Below, one piece after another: positions 15,618-22,798 of a stretch of DNA of 30,628 nt. Both the position numbers and the translations under genes were made by a program. The first letter of the stretch is position 1. Each line of letters starts with the position of its first letter. The stretch is from an uncultured Bacillus sp. GTDB lineage: Bacteria > Bacillota > Bacilli > Bacillales_B > DSM-18226. The stretch covers positions 1 through 30,628 of the forward strand of contig NZ_CAMLDX010000037.1 in NCBI RefSeq assembly GCF_946478885.1, given 5' to 3'. The notes under the pieces were generated by a model. That model was not told where the DNA came from. It saw nothing but the letters and a program-made list of their open reading frames with translations, and made no database searches.

Positions 15618-15790
15618 AATAGGCAGGTCTCCTGACTAAGGATCATCGCTTTCTGTCCCTTCCCATTTCTATAACGAAACAGTGGTTCATGATAGGTAGC
15701 TTCCCATTGCAGTGGCGCGACCGTGTCGGATTTTCACCGAACTTCCCTTTTAAGTTAAAAGCATTAATTTTCTTGCTTTTAACACCAATT
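15618..15790 (-). ncRNA. Cobalamin (AdoCbl) riboswitch
   Basis: Read on the minus strand, the conserved core is unmistakable: AAAGGGAA, then GGTGAAAATCCGAC, then CGGTCGCGCCACTG, then GGGAAG blocks, and finally AGTCAGGAGACCTGCC (the B12-box side) ending at 15621. A perfect accessory hairpin TTAAAAGCA...TGCTTTTAA precedes the core. Only about 24 nt separate the core from the next ATG. I see neither a terminator nor a ribosome binding site that could be sequestered, so the expression platform seems lost or hidden in the ORF. Confidence 0.93.
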
Positions 15791-16300
15791 GTTCGAACGT
15801 TATTAATTTTTAAAATATGAATTATGTTAAAGAGTATATAATCTCGTCTAATTTTGTAAGATTTTTTAAATCAATTGACATTATTTCGTTTGAGCAGATG
15901 TATTTTCTTCAATTGTTTTGACTCCTGTATCCTCTTTCTCCGTGCTCCACGACTTTAAAACGAAAACAGGAAGGAAAAAGATTCATTCGCCCTTTCGCTG
16001 TCTTCCCATCATCATAAAGCTAAAGCGACTGACCACCGGCTCAAATGATGATGAAGGCATTTCCCTCATAATAATCTTGCCTGGATTGTTAATGTATCAC
16101 CAGTATTTTTTTGCGACAGACGACCTTTCGGTTAAAATGGCTTTTACCATTCAGAATCCTCTCCTTCATAACCCAGGATTTCGCCCAATACAACCATTTT
16201 ATCCTACAACCATTATTCATGATGTGACAACGAGGAGATTATCAACTGGAGCAGATGGATCAGATTGTTTCAAACCTTTGGATATTTTGCAAATTACATG
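15791..16300. other. Gene-poor stretch, possibly decayed coding DNA
   Basis: No intact gene is supported. On the minus strand GGAGAGG followed seven bases later by ATG opens a 17-codon frame (MVKAILTERSSVAKKYW). After its TGA it continues in frame with NNPGKIIMREMPSSSF for about 37 codons before another stop, looking like a start region broken by stops. A plus-strand frame 15918-16400 begins at TTG without a ribosome binding site and resembles nothing. The left edge contains the riboswitch promoter area; TTACAA with TACTCT 17 bases on is a candidate near 15840 (minus). Confidence 0.35.
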
Positions 16301-16308
16301 TGAATTCC

Positions 16309-16338
16309 TTGACTGTAAACGTTTATTAATGATATATT
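16309..16338 (+). promoter_or_regulatory. Promoter of cspD
   Basis: TTGACT (16309-16314) and TATATT (16333-16338) are spaced by 18 bases, giving a start near 16345 and an untranslated leader of about 120 nt. Long leaders are typical of csp mRNAs and are involved in cold-dependent stability and translation. Confidence 0.6.
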
Positions 16339-16463
16339 TAGAATATCATCTTACAGATTATATTCCCGTTAATTGTAAAATTAGCAACCTATATTTGTAA
16401 TTTGATAATATTTATTTTTTTAGACGCTTAAGTGTCTTGAAAGGCTTAGGAGGAAATGTTAAT

Positions 16464-16664
16464 ATGCAAAACGGTAAAGTAAAATGGTTTAATAACGAAA
16501 AAGGTTTCGGTTTTATTGAAGTTGAAGGCGGAGACGATGTATTCGTACACTTCACAGCTATCCAAGGCGATGGTTTCAAATCTTTAGAAGAAGGACAGGA
16601 AGTTTCTTTTGAAATCGTAGAAGGCAACCGAGGACCTCAAGCTTCTAACGTTGTAAAACTGTAA
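16464..16664 (+). CDS. cspD: Cold-shock protein CspD
   Basis: A 66-residue single cold-shock domain (five-stranded OB fold) that binds single-stranded RNA and DNA and acts as an RNA chaperone. Both RNA-binding motifs are intact: KGFGFIEV (RNP1) and VFVHFTAI (RNP2). It is nearly identical to B. subtilis CspD as remembered, including the end [13 protein letters not shown]. The start is ATG at 16464, with AGGAGG ten bases upstream; an upstream in-frame extension to 16437 would precede that site. It is transcribed from its own promoter with a long leader and stops at a strong terminator. Its 3' end overlaps the convergent ypeQ frame by 20 bases. Confidence 0.98.
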   Translation: MQNGKVKWFNNEKGFGFIEVEGGDDVFVHFTAIQGDGFKSLEEGQEVSFEIVEGNRGPQASNVVKL

Positions 16665-16908
16665 TTATATCATAACTTAAAATAAACGCAGGCTGGCGAT
16701 TTCTCGTCAGCCTTTTTTTGTTGACTGCTGTCTTTTCCAGCTTTTCCCCACAAAGCCTAATTTTTTCGCCAACCGTACATGATGTAATACAAAAGCGATG
16801 GGCATAGGAACGTCCTCTGTCTTTGCGGTTTTGTTTGTAGAGAAAGCATCCGTTGCAGTATTGATTTATAATCTCTTCCACTTCGTTATAGATATCCTTA
16901 CGGTTCAT
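16645..16908 (-). CDS. ypeQ: Zinc-finger-like small protein, YpeQ family
   Basis: An 87-residue protein with Cys and His ligands spread over the first half: [15 protein letters not shown], then [16 protein letters not shown]. This CxxC...CxxxC/HxxxC arrangement suggests one zinc site. I remember B. subtilis YpeQ as about 60 residues with the same core, so the last 20-25 residues here, translated through the cspD terminator, are an extension of doubtful importance. It lies 56 bases behind ypeP on the same strand, as in B. subtilis, and the two probably share a transcript. Function unknown. Confidence 0.82.
   Translation of the reverse strand: MNRKDIYNEVEEIINQYCNGCFLYKQNRKDRGRSYAHRFCITSCTVGEKIRLCGEKLEKTAVNKKRLTRNRQPAFILSYDIITVLQR
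16691..16719 (+). terminator. Rho-independent terminator of cspD
   Basis: GGCTGGCGA-TTTC-TCGTCAGCC is a 9-bp stem (one G-T pair) with a 4-base loop and seven T. It begins 26 bases after the cspD stop and lies inside the convergent ypeQ frame. Confidence 0.9.
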
Positions 16909-16964
16909 TCGATTTTCATCCTTCTTTTTATTGTATTCGCCACTCAGTTCTTCCTCTATTGCTG

Positions 16965-17621
16965 CTAAAGAATCTGCATTTTGCTGTAAATATTTTTTCC
17001 ATCCAATGCCTGTGATGCCAGTTTATGCGCTTCTTTATTATCATTTCTTGAAATCGGCTGAAAACGCGGCTTCAGACCTAAACTTTTTATTTTTTGTTCT
17101 ATGCGGTCGAGCCATTTGTTTAAATTTTCTTCATAACAGGGCCACTCTCCTTCCAGTTGTTTTAAAACACCTTGTGCGTCTCCCTTTATATCGCAAGGGA
17201 CATGATGGACGCCAAGCTCGTCAAGCAGATTCAACGAGAACATTAAGGCCGCAGATTCCGCCTCATTATTATTGTCTAGCTCATCCATGCATTCATTTGC
17301 TCTTACACGGTATTTCCTTTTTCCCTGACGGTAATACACAACTGCTCCCAATCCTGATTGAAAAGTTTCTCTGTTATAGCCGCCATCAAAATAGATGATC
17401 ACATCATGTGGTTCTTCTTCTATTTCCTCATTTAGTTTTTTTACTTCTTTTAATTTCCATGACTGGCCCATCTCATCATAGAAGGTCAACTCACTTGTCC
17501 GGTTTGACTTTTCAATATCTTCTCCATACAGAATTGCTTGTTCCCCATCTATCCAGTCAGAGGTAAAATAGACACCATTGGTTCCTTTTATTTTGTACAA
17601 CCATTCCAATTTATATTTCAT
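16965..17621 (-). CDS. ypeP: RNase H-like protein YpeP
   Basis: A 218-residue protein with an N-terminal reactive-intermediate-free domain (1-70, no family recognised) and a C-terminal RNase HI fold (72-205). Acidic positions that align with the DEDD site are Asp79 (IIYFDGGYN), Glu122 (NNNEAESAAL) and Asp148 (IKGDAQG). The fourth, normally the Asp of NxxAD, is His199 in NDNKEAHKLA. The loss of that Asp makes ordinary RNase H activity uncertain. It faces away from the second RNase H-like gene ypdQ, the pair sharing the 187-bp region 17622-17808. Both genes and ypeQ are in the B. subtilis order. Confidence 0.85.
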   Translation of the reverse strand: MKYKLEWLYKIKGTNGVYFTSDWIDGEQAILYGEDIEKSNRTSELTFYDEMGQSWKLKEVKKLNEEIEEEPHDVIIYFDGGYNRETFQSGLGAVVYYRQGKRKYRVRANECMDELDNNNEAESAALMFSLNLLDELGVHHVPCDIKGDAQGVLKQLEGEWPCYEENLNKWLDRIEQKIKSLGLKPRFQPISRNDNKEAHKLASQALDGKNIYSKMQIL

Positions 17622-17808
17622 TTTCCTCCAACCTTTCGTCCAATATATCCAAGTCCATTGCTTCCTGAAATCGTCTAATGGAAACAGACAGAACTCTTTT
17701 TATTGATTTTTATCTTTCAAGATAATGTTATTTAGTTTATACTTTTTTCATCGAGGAAATGCCATTAGAGGGAAATTATATGATTTCCATAGCGGGAGGA
17801 TTGTTCAA

Positions 17809-18207
17809 TTGATTGAAGTATACTTTGATGGAGCTAGTGCAGGGAATCCCGGGCCGAGCGGTGCCGGAATTTTTATTAATGAAAACGGAAAGCTGGAGCA
17901 TTATTCCATTCCGTTAAACAACATGAGCAATCATGAAGCGGAATTTCACGCTTTCCTGAACGCTTTACAGATTTGCCGGGAAAAAGGCTATCAGACTGTC
18001 TCTTTTCGCACAGATTCTGAACTAGTTAACAGAGCAGTTGAAAAGGAATTTGTCAAAAATCCAGTCTTTGCTCCGCTATTGGAAAAGGCATTGAAGCTGA
18101 TTCAGGAATTTGATTTATTTTTCTTAAAATGGATTTCCAGTAAGGAAAATAAAAACGCAGATGAATTAGCCAGAGCGGCTATCCATAAATTTAATATACA
18201 TAAATAG
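17809..18207 (+). CDS. ypdQ: RNase HI-like protein YpdQ
   Basis: A 132-residue single RNase HI domain. The four catalytic carboxylates are present: Asp7 (VYFDGASAGNPG), Glu45 (NHEAEFHAF), Asp69 (FRTDSELV) and Asp118 (KNADELA). The basic-protrusion handle of E. coli RNase HI is missing, as in B. subtilis YpdQ. From memory the purified B. subtilis protein showed no RNase H activity, so the role is open. The start is a TTG at 17809 with GGGAGG nine bases upstream, giving MIEVYFDG, the usual N-terminus; the longer upstream frame is not supported. Confidence 0.88.
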   Translation: MIEVYFDGASAGNPGPSGAGIFINENGKLEHYSIPLNNMSNHEAEFHAFLNALQICREKGYQTVSFRTDSELVNRAVEKEFVKNPVFAPLLEKALKLIQEFDLFFLKWISSKENKNADELARAAIHKFNIHK

Positions 18208-18252
18208 CGCTTGTTGATTTACAGCACTGTTGAGAAAGGTCTGATTATTATT

Positions 18253-19200
18253 TTGCATCGAAACCCTTTTTTAGCTGATTTTTCATTACTATTAGTGTCT
18301 CTTATCTGGGGAACGACATTTGTCATTGTACAAAATGCCATTACATTCTTAGCTCCCTTTTCATTTAATGGTATCCGGTTTTTGATTGCAGGGCTCTTCC
18401 TTATGGGATGGCTGCTATTATTTAAAAGACATCAATTAAAAAAACTGAATGGTAAAGTAGTATTTGCCGGAATTTTTATTGGTTTCTGGCTTTTTACCGG
18501 CTATGCCGCGCAGACAGCAGGATTAATGTATACTTCTTCCTCAAAGGCCGGTTTTATAACAGGGCTGAGCGTCATCCTAGTGCCCGTTTTTTCTTTCTTT
18601 TTATTAAAGCACAGGCCTTCGCAATATGCAATGATCGGAATGATCACAGCAACTGTCGGGTTATATTTAGTTGCGATGACAGATTCATCGCCGCTAAATA
18701 TCGGAGATGGGCTCGTGTTTATTTGTGCAATTGGCTTTGCCCTGCAAATTATCTATACAGGAAAATATAGCAGCAGTGCCCCCGCTCTGTTGTTAACGGT
18801 GATTCAAATTATGACGGTTGCTATTTTGTCCTTAATAGGGGCTTTTTTATGGGAAGACTGGCGGGTGATGCTGAACCAGAAGGTTATGTTTGATCAGCAT
18901 GTTGTAACAGCCTTGATTGTTACCTCAATCTTTGCGACGGCATTGGCATTTTTCGTTCAGACTTCTGTTCAAAACGTTACCACTCCGACAAGGGTCGCCT
19001 TAATTTTTGCTACTGAGCCTGTATTTGCCGCAGTAACAGGATTTATCTGGGCGGATGACAGACTATCGTTCAGCGCCATTGTAGGTTGTCTGCTTATATT
19101 TGCAGGGATGATTTTCTCTGAACTGCCAGCAAACAAAGTTTTTCTGCGGAGCAGTCAAAAAAATGAAATGAAGGATGAAACAATAGGCTTTAAAAAATGA
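18253..19200 (+). CDS. DMT-superfamily permease with two EamA domains
   Basis: A 315-residue inner-membrane exporter-type protein with ten predicted helices in two EamA halves (about 8-140 and 155-290). Marks are SLIWGTTFVIVQNAI in helix 1, SKAGFITGLSVILVPVFSFF in the first half and RVALIFATEPVFAAVTGFIW in the second. A short charged tail ends KNEMKDETIGFKK. The start is uncertain. The TTG at 18253 gives MHRNPFLADF with GAAAGG 13 bases before it; another TTG at 18211 is just four bases after the ypdQ stop but lacks a site. The proximity to ypdQ suggests cotranscription. Substrate unknown; relatives export amino acids or metabolites. Confidence 0.87.
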   Translation: MHRNPFLADFSLLLVSLIWGTTFVIVQNAITFLAPFSFNGIRFLIAGLFLMGWLLLFKRHQLKKLNGKVVFAGIFIGFWLFTGYAAQTAGLMYTSSSKAGFITGLSVILVPVFSFFLLKHRPSQYAMIGMITATVGLYLVAMTDSSPLNIGDGLVFICAIGFALQIIYTGKYSSSAPALLLTVIQIMTVAILSLIGAFLWEDWRVMLNQKVMFDQHVVTALIVTSIFATALAFFVQTSVQNVTTPTRVALIFATEPVFAAVTGFIWADDRLSFSAIVGCLLIFAGMIFSELPANKVFLRSSQKNEMKDETIGFKK

Positions 19201-19205
19201 AAAAT

Positions 19206-19229
19206 GGAAAAGGCAGTTCCGCCTTTTCC
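19206..19229. terminator. Terminator hairpin after the EamA gene
   Basis: GGAAAAGGC (19206-19214) and GCCTTTTCC (19221-19229) form a perfect 9-bp stem with a 6-base loop, five bases after the EamA stop. It also lies past the 3' end of the convergent 93-residue gene. Confidence 0.75.
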
Positions 19230-19285
19230 TCAATTAAAACTGTTTAATTTCTAGAGTTTCGTTTATTCAAACGACTGCATCGATT

Positions 19286-19567
19286 TTATATCGCAATCAA
19301 TTCCTGTTCTTTTACAAAACGTATGGCAGCACTGCGATTTTTCACTTTACTTTTTACAAGCGTTTCCAATAATGAGATAAAGAAGCTGCCATCAAAATCT
19401 TTTTGTGTCTTTAGCGTTAATTCGATGGCTGTAATGGTAATTTCATCTGTAGCATTTGTAGACTGTTGCCCAAAAGTAATAAATCCAATGGCATCCTCTT
19501 TCAGCATAAATCCTTTTTCTTTCAGAAAATCCACATATTGTGTTACCGTTTTCAATGTAATATCCAT
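19286..19567 (-). CDS. Small conserved protein, DUF6123-like
   Basis: A 93-residue soluble protein starting MDITLKTVTQYVDFLKEKGF and ending FVKEQELIAI, without cysteine, membrane segment or signal peptide. From memory it resembles the Bacillaceae family DUF6123 (KEDAIGFITFGQQSTNATDE followed by a conserved DFDGSFF block). GGAGAGG directly precedes the ATG. It stands alone between two terminators, the EamA one and that of ypcP. Function unknown. Confidence 0.7.
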   Translation of the reverse strand: MDITLKTVTQYVDFLKEKGFMLKEDAIGFITFGQQSTNATDEITITAIELTLKTQKDFDGSFFISLLETLVKSKVKNRSAAIRFVKEQELIAI

Positions 19568-19648
19568 TCCTCTCCTATTTTTAACCCATATAAATATTAC
19601 TGTAAATTGCGATATATTTCTATCCTTTTTTGAAAAAAGTGTCCCAGG

Positions 19649-19663
19649 TGGTGTCAGGCACCA
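19649..19663. repeat. TGGTGTCAGGCACCA palindrome, copy C
   Basis: A near-perfect 15-base palindrome, preceded at 19639-19646 by GTGTCCCA, which recalls the CTGTCCCA end of copy A. It lies directly past the ypcP terminator. Here the second arm of the longer element is not visible, so it may be a solo end. Confidence 0.6.
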
Positions 19664-19666
19664 AAA

Positions 19667-19694
19667 AAAGACAGATCCATTTGATCTGTCTTTT
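19667..19694 (-). terminator. Rho-independent terminator of ypcP
   Basis: AAAGACAGATC (19667-19677) and GATCTGTCTTT (19683-19693) pair perfectly over 11 bp around CATTT. On the minus strand the stem is followed by seven T. It starts about 20 bases after the ypcP stop. Confidence 0.88.
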
Positions 19695-19714
19695 CAGTGA
19701 GGACAAAGAGGCAG

Positions 19715-20608
19715 TCATGCCCCTTGCTCTTCTATATTAAGAAAACGTTCTAACCCTTTCATTCCTACTTTGGAAAATTCATCCAGTATTTTTTCTTTGT
19801 TCAATTGAAATTTCGTTTGATTAAGATCGTATTTTATCGGCACATCACATTTAATTTCTGCCAGCTTTCGACTTAAGTAAAGCATCTCGAGTTCGGCTTC
19901 GATCTTTGATTTCTGTGCTTTAGTGAGTTGTTCAAGATTTGCTATAACTCCATCAACATGGTCATATTGCTGTAGTAGCTTAATGGCTGTTTTTTCACCA
20001 ATTCCCTTAACACCCGGGTAATTATCGCTCGGATCTCCCATGAAGGCTTTCAGGTCGATCATCTGCTTGGGCCATATCCCTTTTTCTTCGTAAAATGTCT
20101 CCCGATTATGAACCACATAATTACCAAAGCCCTTCTTTAAAAGAATGACCGAAATATCGTCATCGATGAGCTGCAAAATATCCTGATCACCCGTCAAAAT
20201 CGAAACAGATGCATCCTGTTTGGCTTGTACCGCAATTGTACCGATGCAATCATCCGCTTCATACCCCTCGATGCCAATGTTTGGCACATCAAAGGAGTCT
20301 ACAACCTCCTTGACAAGGTCAAACTGTGGAATGAGTTCCTCAGGTGCCTCGCCTCTATTTGCTTTATATCCATCATACAGATCGTTTCTAAATGTCTTAC
20401 TGCCCATATCCCAGCATACAGCGACATGGCTTGGCTTAAATGATGCCAGCGCCGTAAAAAAGTGCTTGACAAAGCCATTGACTGCATTTGTAGGCACTCC
20501 GTCTGCGTTATACATAAACCTGCCAGTTACAGCAGTCGCATAAAAAGACCGGAATAAAAGAGCCATCCCATCGATCAGCATGAGCGTTGGTTTATTTTTT
20601 AAATCCAA
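19715..20608 (-). CDS. ypcP: 5'-3' exonuclease (polymerase I N-domain-like), YpcP
   Basis: A 297-residue FEN/5'-nuclease protein like the N-terminal domain of DNA polymerase I, able to remove RNA primers and 5' flaps. Metal-site acidic residues are visible in LMLIDGMALLFRSF, AVCWDMGSKTFRNDLYDGYKANR, GYEADDCIGTIA, SILTGDQDILQL and KAFMGDPSDNYPGVKGIGEKTA. The last carries the helix-hairpin-helix DNA-binding element. The start is a TTG at 20608 (MDLKNKPTLML) with GGAAG about ten bases upstream. It gives nearly the B. subtilis YpcP length (296); the longer frame to 20665 has no ribosome binding site. Position relative to dynA and cspD follows B. subtilis. Confidence 0.92.
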   Translation of the reverse strand: MDLKNKPTLMLIDGMALLFRSFYATAVTGRFMYNADGVPTNAVNGFVKHFFTALASFKPSHVAVCWDMGSKTFRNDLYDGYKANRGEAPEELIPQFDLVKEVVDSFDVPNIGIEGYEADDCIGTIAVQAKQDASVSILTGDQDILQLIDDDISVILLKKGFGNYVVHNRETFYEEKGIWPKQMIDLKAFMGDPSDNYPGVKGIGEKTAIKLLQQYDHVDGVIANLEQLTKAQKSKIEAELEMLYLSRKLAEIKCDVPIKYDLNQTKFQLNKEKILDEFSKVGMKGLERFLNIEEQGA

Positions 20609-20737
20609 ATGTAATCCACTTCCTTTATAGTAAAACATAGGATTTATTATATCATAAGTGAACATAGAAACGACTCTTTAAGGCTCCTGCGACGAATTCG
20701 AAAGACCCACACACATTACAGGTGACAGGGAGGCTTC

Positions 20738-20926
20738 TTACATGAATAAGTGTTCTCTGTTCCATTCTGTCTTGAACAGCCTGCAAGGGCGGTGTGGGCA
20801 ATCTTTTTCCCTCTCATCAACCGCCGAATCTTCCCGATACTGCATGTTCCACAAGGACTTACTTCTCACACAGGCGTCTTCTTGCTTAAAATACAAGATG
20901 ACATCTTTGCCATTTTCATTCAGAGA
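20738..20926 (-). other. Open frame continuing in phase past the sseA stop
   Basis: Directly after the TAA of the sulfurtransferase gene the same frame stays open for 62 codons, containing DVILYFKQEDACVRS and DCPHRPCRLF. It has no ATG near its beginning. The opposite strand has its own 62-codon frame at 20742-20930 with GGGAGG eight bases before ATG. Neither product is recognised and at most one is real. Chance gives an open run of this length about one time in twenty. Confidence 0.2.
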
Positions 20927-21763
20927 TTAAGCCTTTTTCGAAACGGCCACAGGATGGTCGTCATATGAAATCCAGTCGCTGAAGCTGCCGAGATACAGCC
21001 TGACATCCTGAAAGCCAGCATCCTTAAGTGCCATAAAGTTTGGTACAGCTGTCACACCGGAACCGCAATAAACAATAAGAGGCTGATCCTTGCTCCATTC
21101 GGAGAATCTTGCTTTCTGTCTATCTGGTGGAAGGAAATAGCCGTCTTCTAAGCCTTCTGTCCAAACCTTATTCACGGCAGTCGGAATATGTCCTGCTTTT
21201 TTGTCAATCGATTCAAACTCTCCTGCGTAGCGGCGCTCCTCCCGCGAATCAATTAGAATTGTTGTCTTGTCGGATCGGTTAACAATTTGTCTGACATCCT
21301 CTACATCTGCATACAGATCATCTCTGATTGACAGCGGATAAACCGTATGTTCATACACAGGGATGTCGGAATTAACCGGGTAACCGGAACGGATCCAGGC
21401 GTTATAGCCTCCATTTAGAACAAATGTATGCCGATGTCCTGCATAGGTCAATAGCCACCAGAGCCTGGCGGCGAACGCTCCCTCTCCGCCATCATAGGCT
21501 ACTACCTTTGTTTCTGGTTCAATTCCATATGTTTCTACCAACCGCCTGATTTGCTCCATATCCGGTAGCGGATGCCTGCCCCCATGTTTTCTTACCGGGC
21601 CTGATAAATCCCTCTCCAAGTGGGCATACACTGCTCCAGGAAGATGATTCTCTTTATACAGTGCTTCTCCTTCCTCACTGTTTCCCAGATTGAAACGACA
21701 GTCTACCAAACGAACATCATCTAGGTTTTCTTTCAGCCATTCATGATTTACAAGTATCGTCAT
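20927..21763 (-). CDS. sseA: Two-domain sulfurtransferase (thiosulfate/3-mercaptopyruvate type)
   Basis: A 278-residue tandem rhodanese. The N-terminal non-catalytic domain covers about 5-130 (LVDCRFNLG, LPGAVYAHLERDLSG) and the catalytic C-terminal domain about 148-272. The active-site loop is YCGSGVTAV with Cys233. A CG[ST]GVT loop is typical of 3-mercaptopyruvate sulfurtransferase, whereas thiosulfate sulfurtransferases usually have CRxGx[RT]; hence the assignment. The ATG has GAGGTGG about six bases upstream. A TATACT -10 lies near 21815. It is monocistronic; no sulfur genes are adjacent. Confidence 0.9.
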   Translation of the reverse strand: MTILVNHEWLKENLDDVRLVDCRFNLGNSEEGEALYKENHLPGAVYAHLERDLSGPVRKHGGRHPLPDMEQIRRLVETYGIEPETKVVAYDGGEGAFAARLWWLLTYAGHRHTFVLNGGYNAWIRSGYPVNSDIPVYEHTVYPLSIRDDLYADVEDVRQIVNRSDKTTILIDSREERRYAGEFESIDKKAGHIPTAVNKVWTEGLEDGYFLPPDRQKARFSEWSKDQPLIVYCGSGVTAVPNFMALKDAGFQDVRLYLGSFSDWISYDDHPVAVSKKA

Positions 21764-21918
21764 GCTATGCCACCTCTCTTTTTTTGACCTATTCTTCTTG
21801 CGTATCTAGTCTAGTATACCATCATTTTTTTAGTACTTTAAATGCTGTGCGTGTGAACAGGGCAGCCTGTGTTTTAGATTATGCATGGTGCTTCTCTTGG
21901 ATAATTGCCTGTCTCGTT

Positions 21919-22671
21919 CTAATCTACCTCAAGAATCTCCCATATCCATTGATTTAGCTTGTCGCAGATGTTATTCCCATAATGCAGGGAGTGTAATTGA
22001 GGCTCAAATGAAGTGCGCTGTTTTTCCATCACTTCTCGATATTTATAGACTTCATCCAACGGGACAAGAATTCCATGCTGTTTTGCCTGCATGAGCTGAT
22101 GATAAAAGGTGACTAATCCATCTTCATCCGGAATGATACCGGTAAAGGAAGAATAAAGCGCCTCATGCGGCACCTTTCCTGTCAGAATGATATCTTTCGC
22201 CAACAGATAGGAGCGGACAGCCTGAATCAGCTTTTTCTGGCTTACGTGCGAGAAATTTTGACCGCCTATTTCTTTTAAATTCCTTACCATTAAATGAATA
22301 TAGTGCTGATACAGGGCATATGAAGAGAAACTTTCTGCGGCACATCCAAACAATCTTTCAGCAAAGCCGTCCCAGTTCCGATAGACGATCGGAGAAAGGG
22401 ACCATTCTAACAAACTGGGATTTGATTTCATCAACAGAGCAAATGCCTTAAATATATCCCAGCCCTGGGCATCGATCGGTGGCAGGCTCTCAATGGTTTC
22501 TGCTGCTTTTTCCAAAGATAAATAGGTTTTAACATCACGATAATGAAAAATAAACCGAACATCATAATCTGAATGTTCGGTTGCTCCTCCCCATGCACGG
22601 CTCCCTGTTTCAGCCGCAAACAGAATCCTGATATGATATTTGGCTTCCATTTCCTTTAACCATTGCTCCAT
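21919..22671 (-). CDS. Predicted nucleotidyltransferase, YcgL/RlaP family
   Basis: A 250-residue protein with a minimal polymerase-beta-type fold: AAETGSRAWGGATEHSDYDVRFIF (about 19-42) carries the GS...D-x-D metal site (Asp36, Asp38). A C-terminal helical region is typical of the RlaP/YcgL group (COG3541) with WDIFKAFALLMKSNPSLLEWSLSPIVY. These proteins are predicted to transfer a nucleotide to an unknown, possibly RNA, substrate; some are found near RNA ligases, which I do not see here. An AGAGG lies about 11 bases before the ATG. It follows dynA on the same strand but a strong hairpin separates them. Confidence 0.82.
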   Translation of the reverse strand: MEQWLKEMEAKYHIRILFAAETGSRAWGGATEHSDYDVRFIFHYRDVKTYLSLEKAAETIESLPPIDAQGWDIFKAFALLMKSNPSLLEWSLSPIVYRNWDGFAERLFGCAAESFSSYALYQHYIHLMVRNLKEIGGQNFSHVSQKKLIQAVRSYLLAKDIILTGKVPHEALYSSFTGIIPDEDGLVTFYHQLMQAKQHGILVPLDEVYKYREVMEKQRTSFEPQLHSLHYGNNICDKLNQWIWEILEVD

Positions 22672-22730
22672 GCTTTGCTCAGCCTCTTTCCGATGAAATC
22701 CTCAATATTATTCTAAGAAACACATAACAG

Positions 22731-22766
22731 ACAGCATTTGTCCATTGGAAGCGGACAAATGCTGCT
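22731..22766. terminator. 12-bp hairpin after dynA
   Basis: CAGCATTTGTCC (22732-22743) and GGACAAATGCTG (22753-22764) are exact inverted copies with a 9-base loop. It lies between the dynA stop and the next minus-strand gene. The T tract is weak in the minus direction (TGTTATGTGTTT), so termination efficiency is uncertain. Confidence 0.6.
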
Positions 22767-22780
22767 AATCTGTCTTTTTA

Positions 22781-22794
22781 TGGTGCCTGACACC
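22781..22794. repeat. TGGTGCCTGACACC palindrome, copy D
   Basis: Identical over 14 bases to the right end of copy B (5416-5429) and inverse of copy C. It lies five bases past the dynA stop. Confidence 0.65.
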
Positions 22795-22798
22795 GGAA

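Noticed and set aside
15918..16400. 160-codon plus-strand open frame
   Set aside because: TTG start, no ribosome binding site, odd composition, no recognisable domain, and it crosses the cspD promoter.
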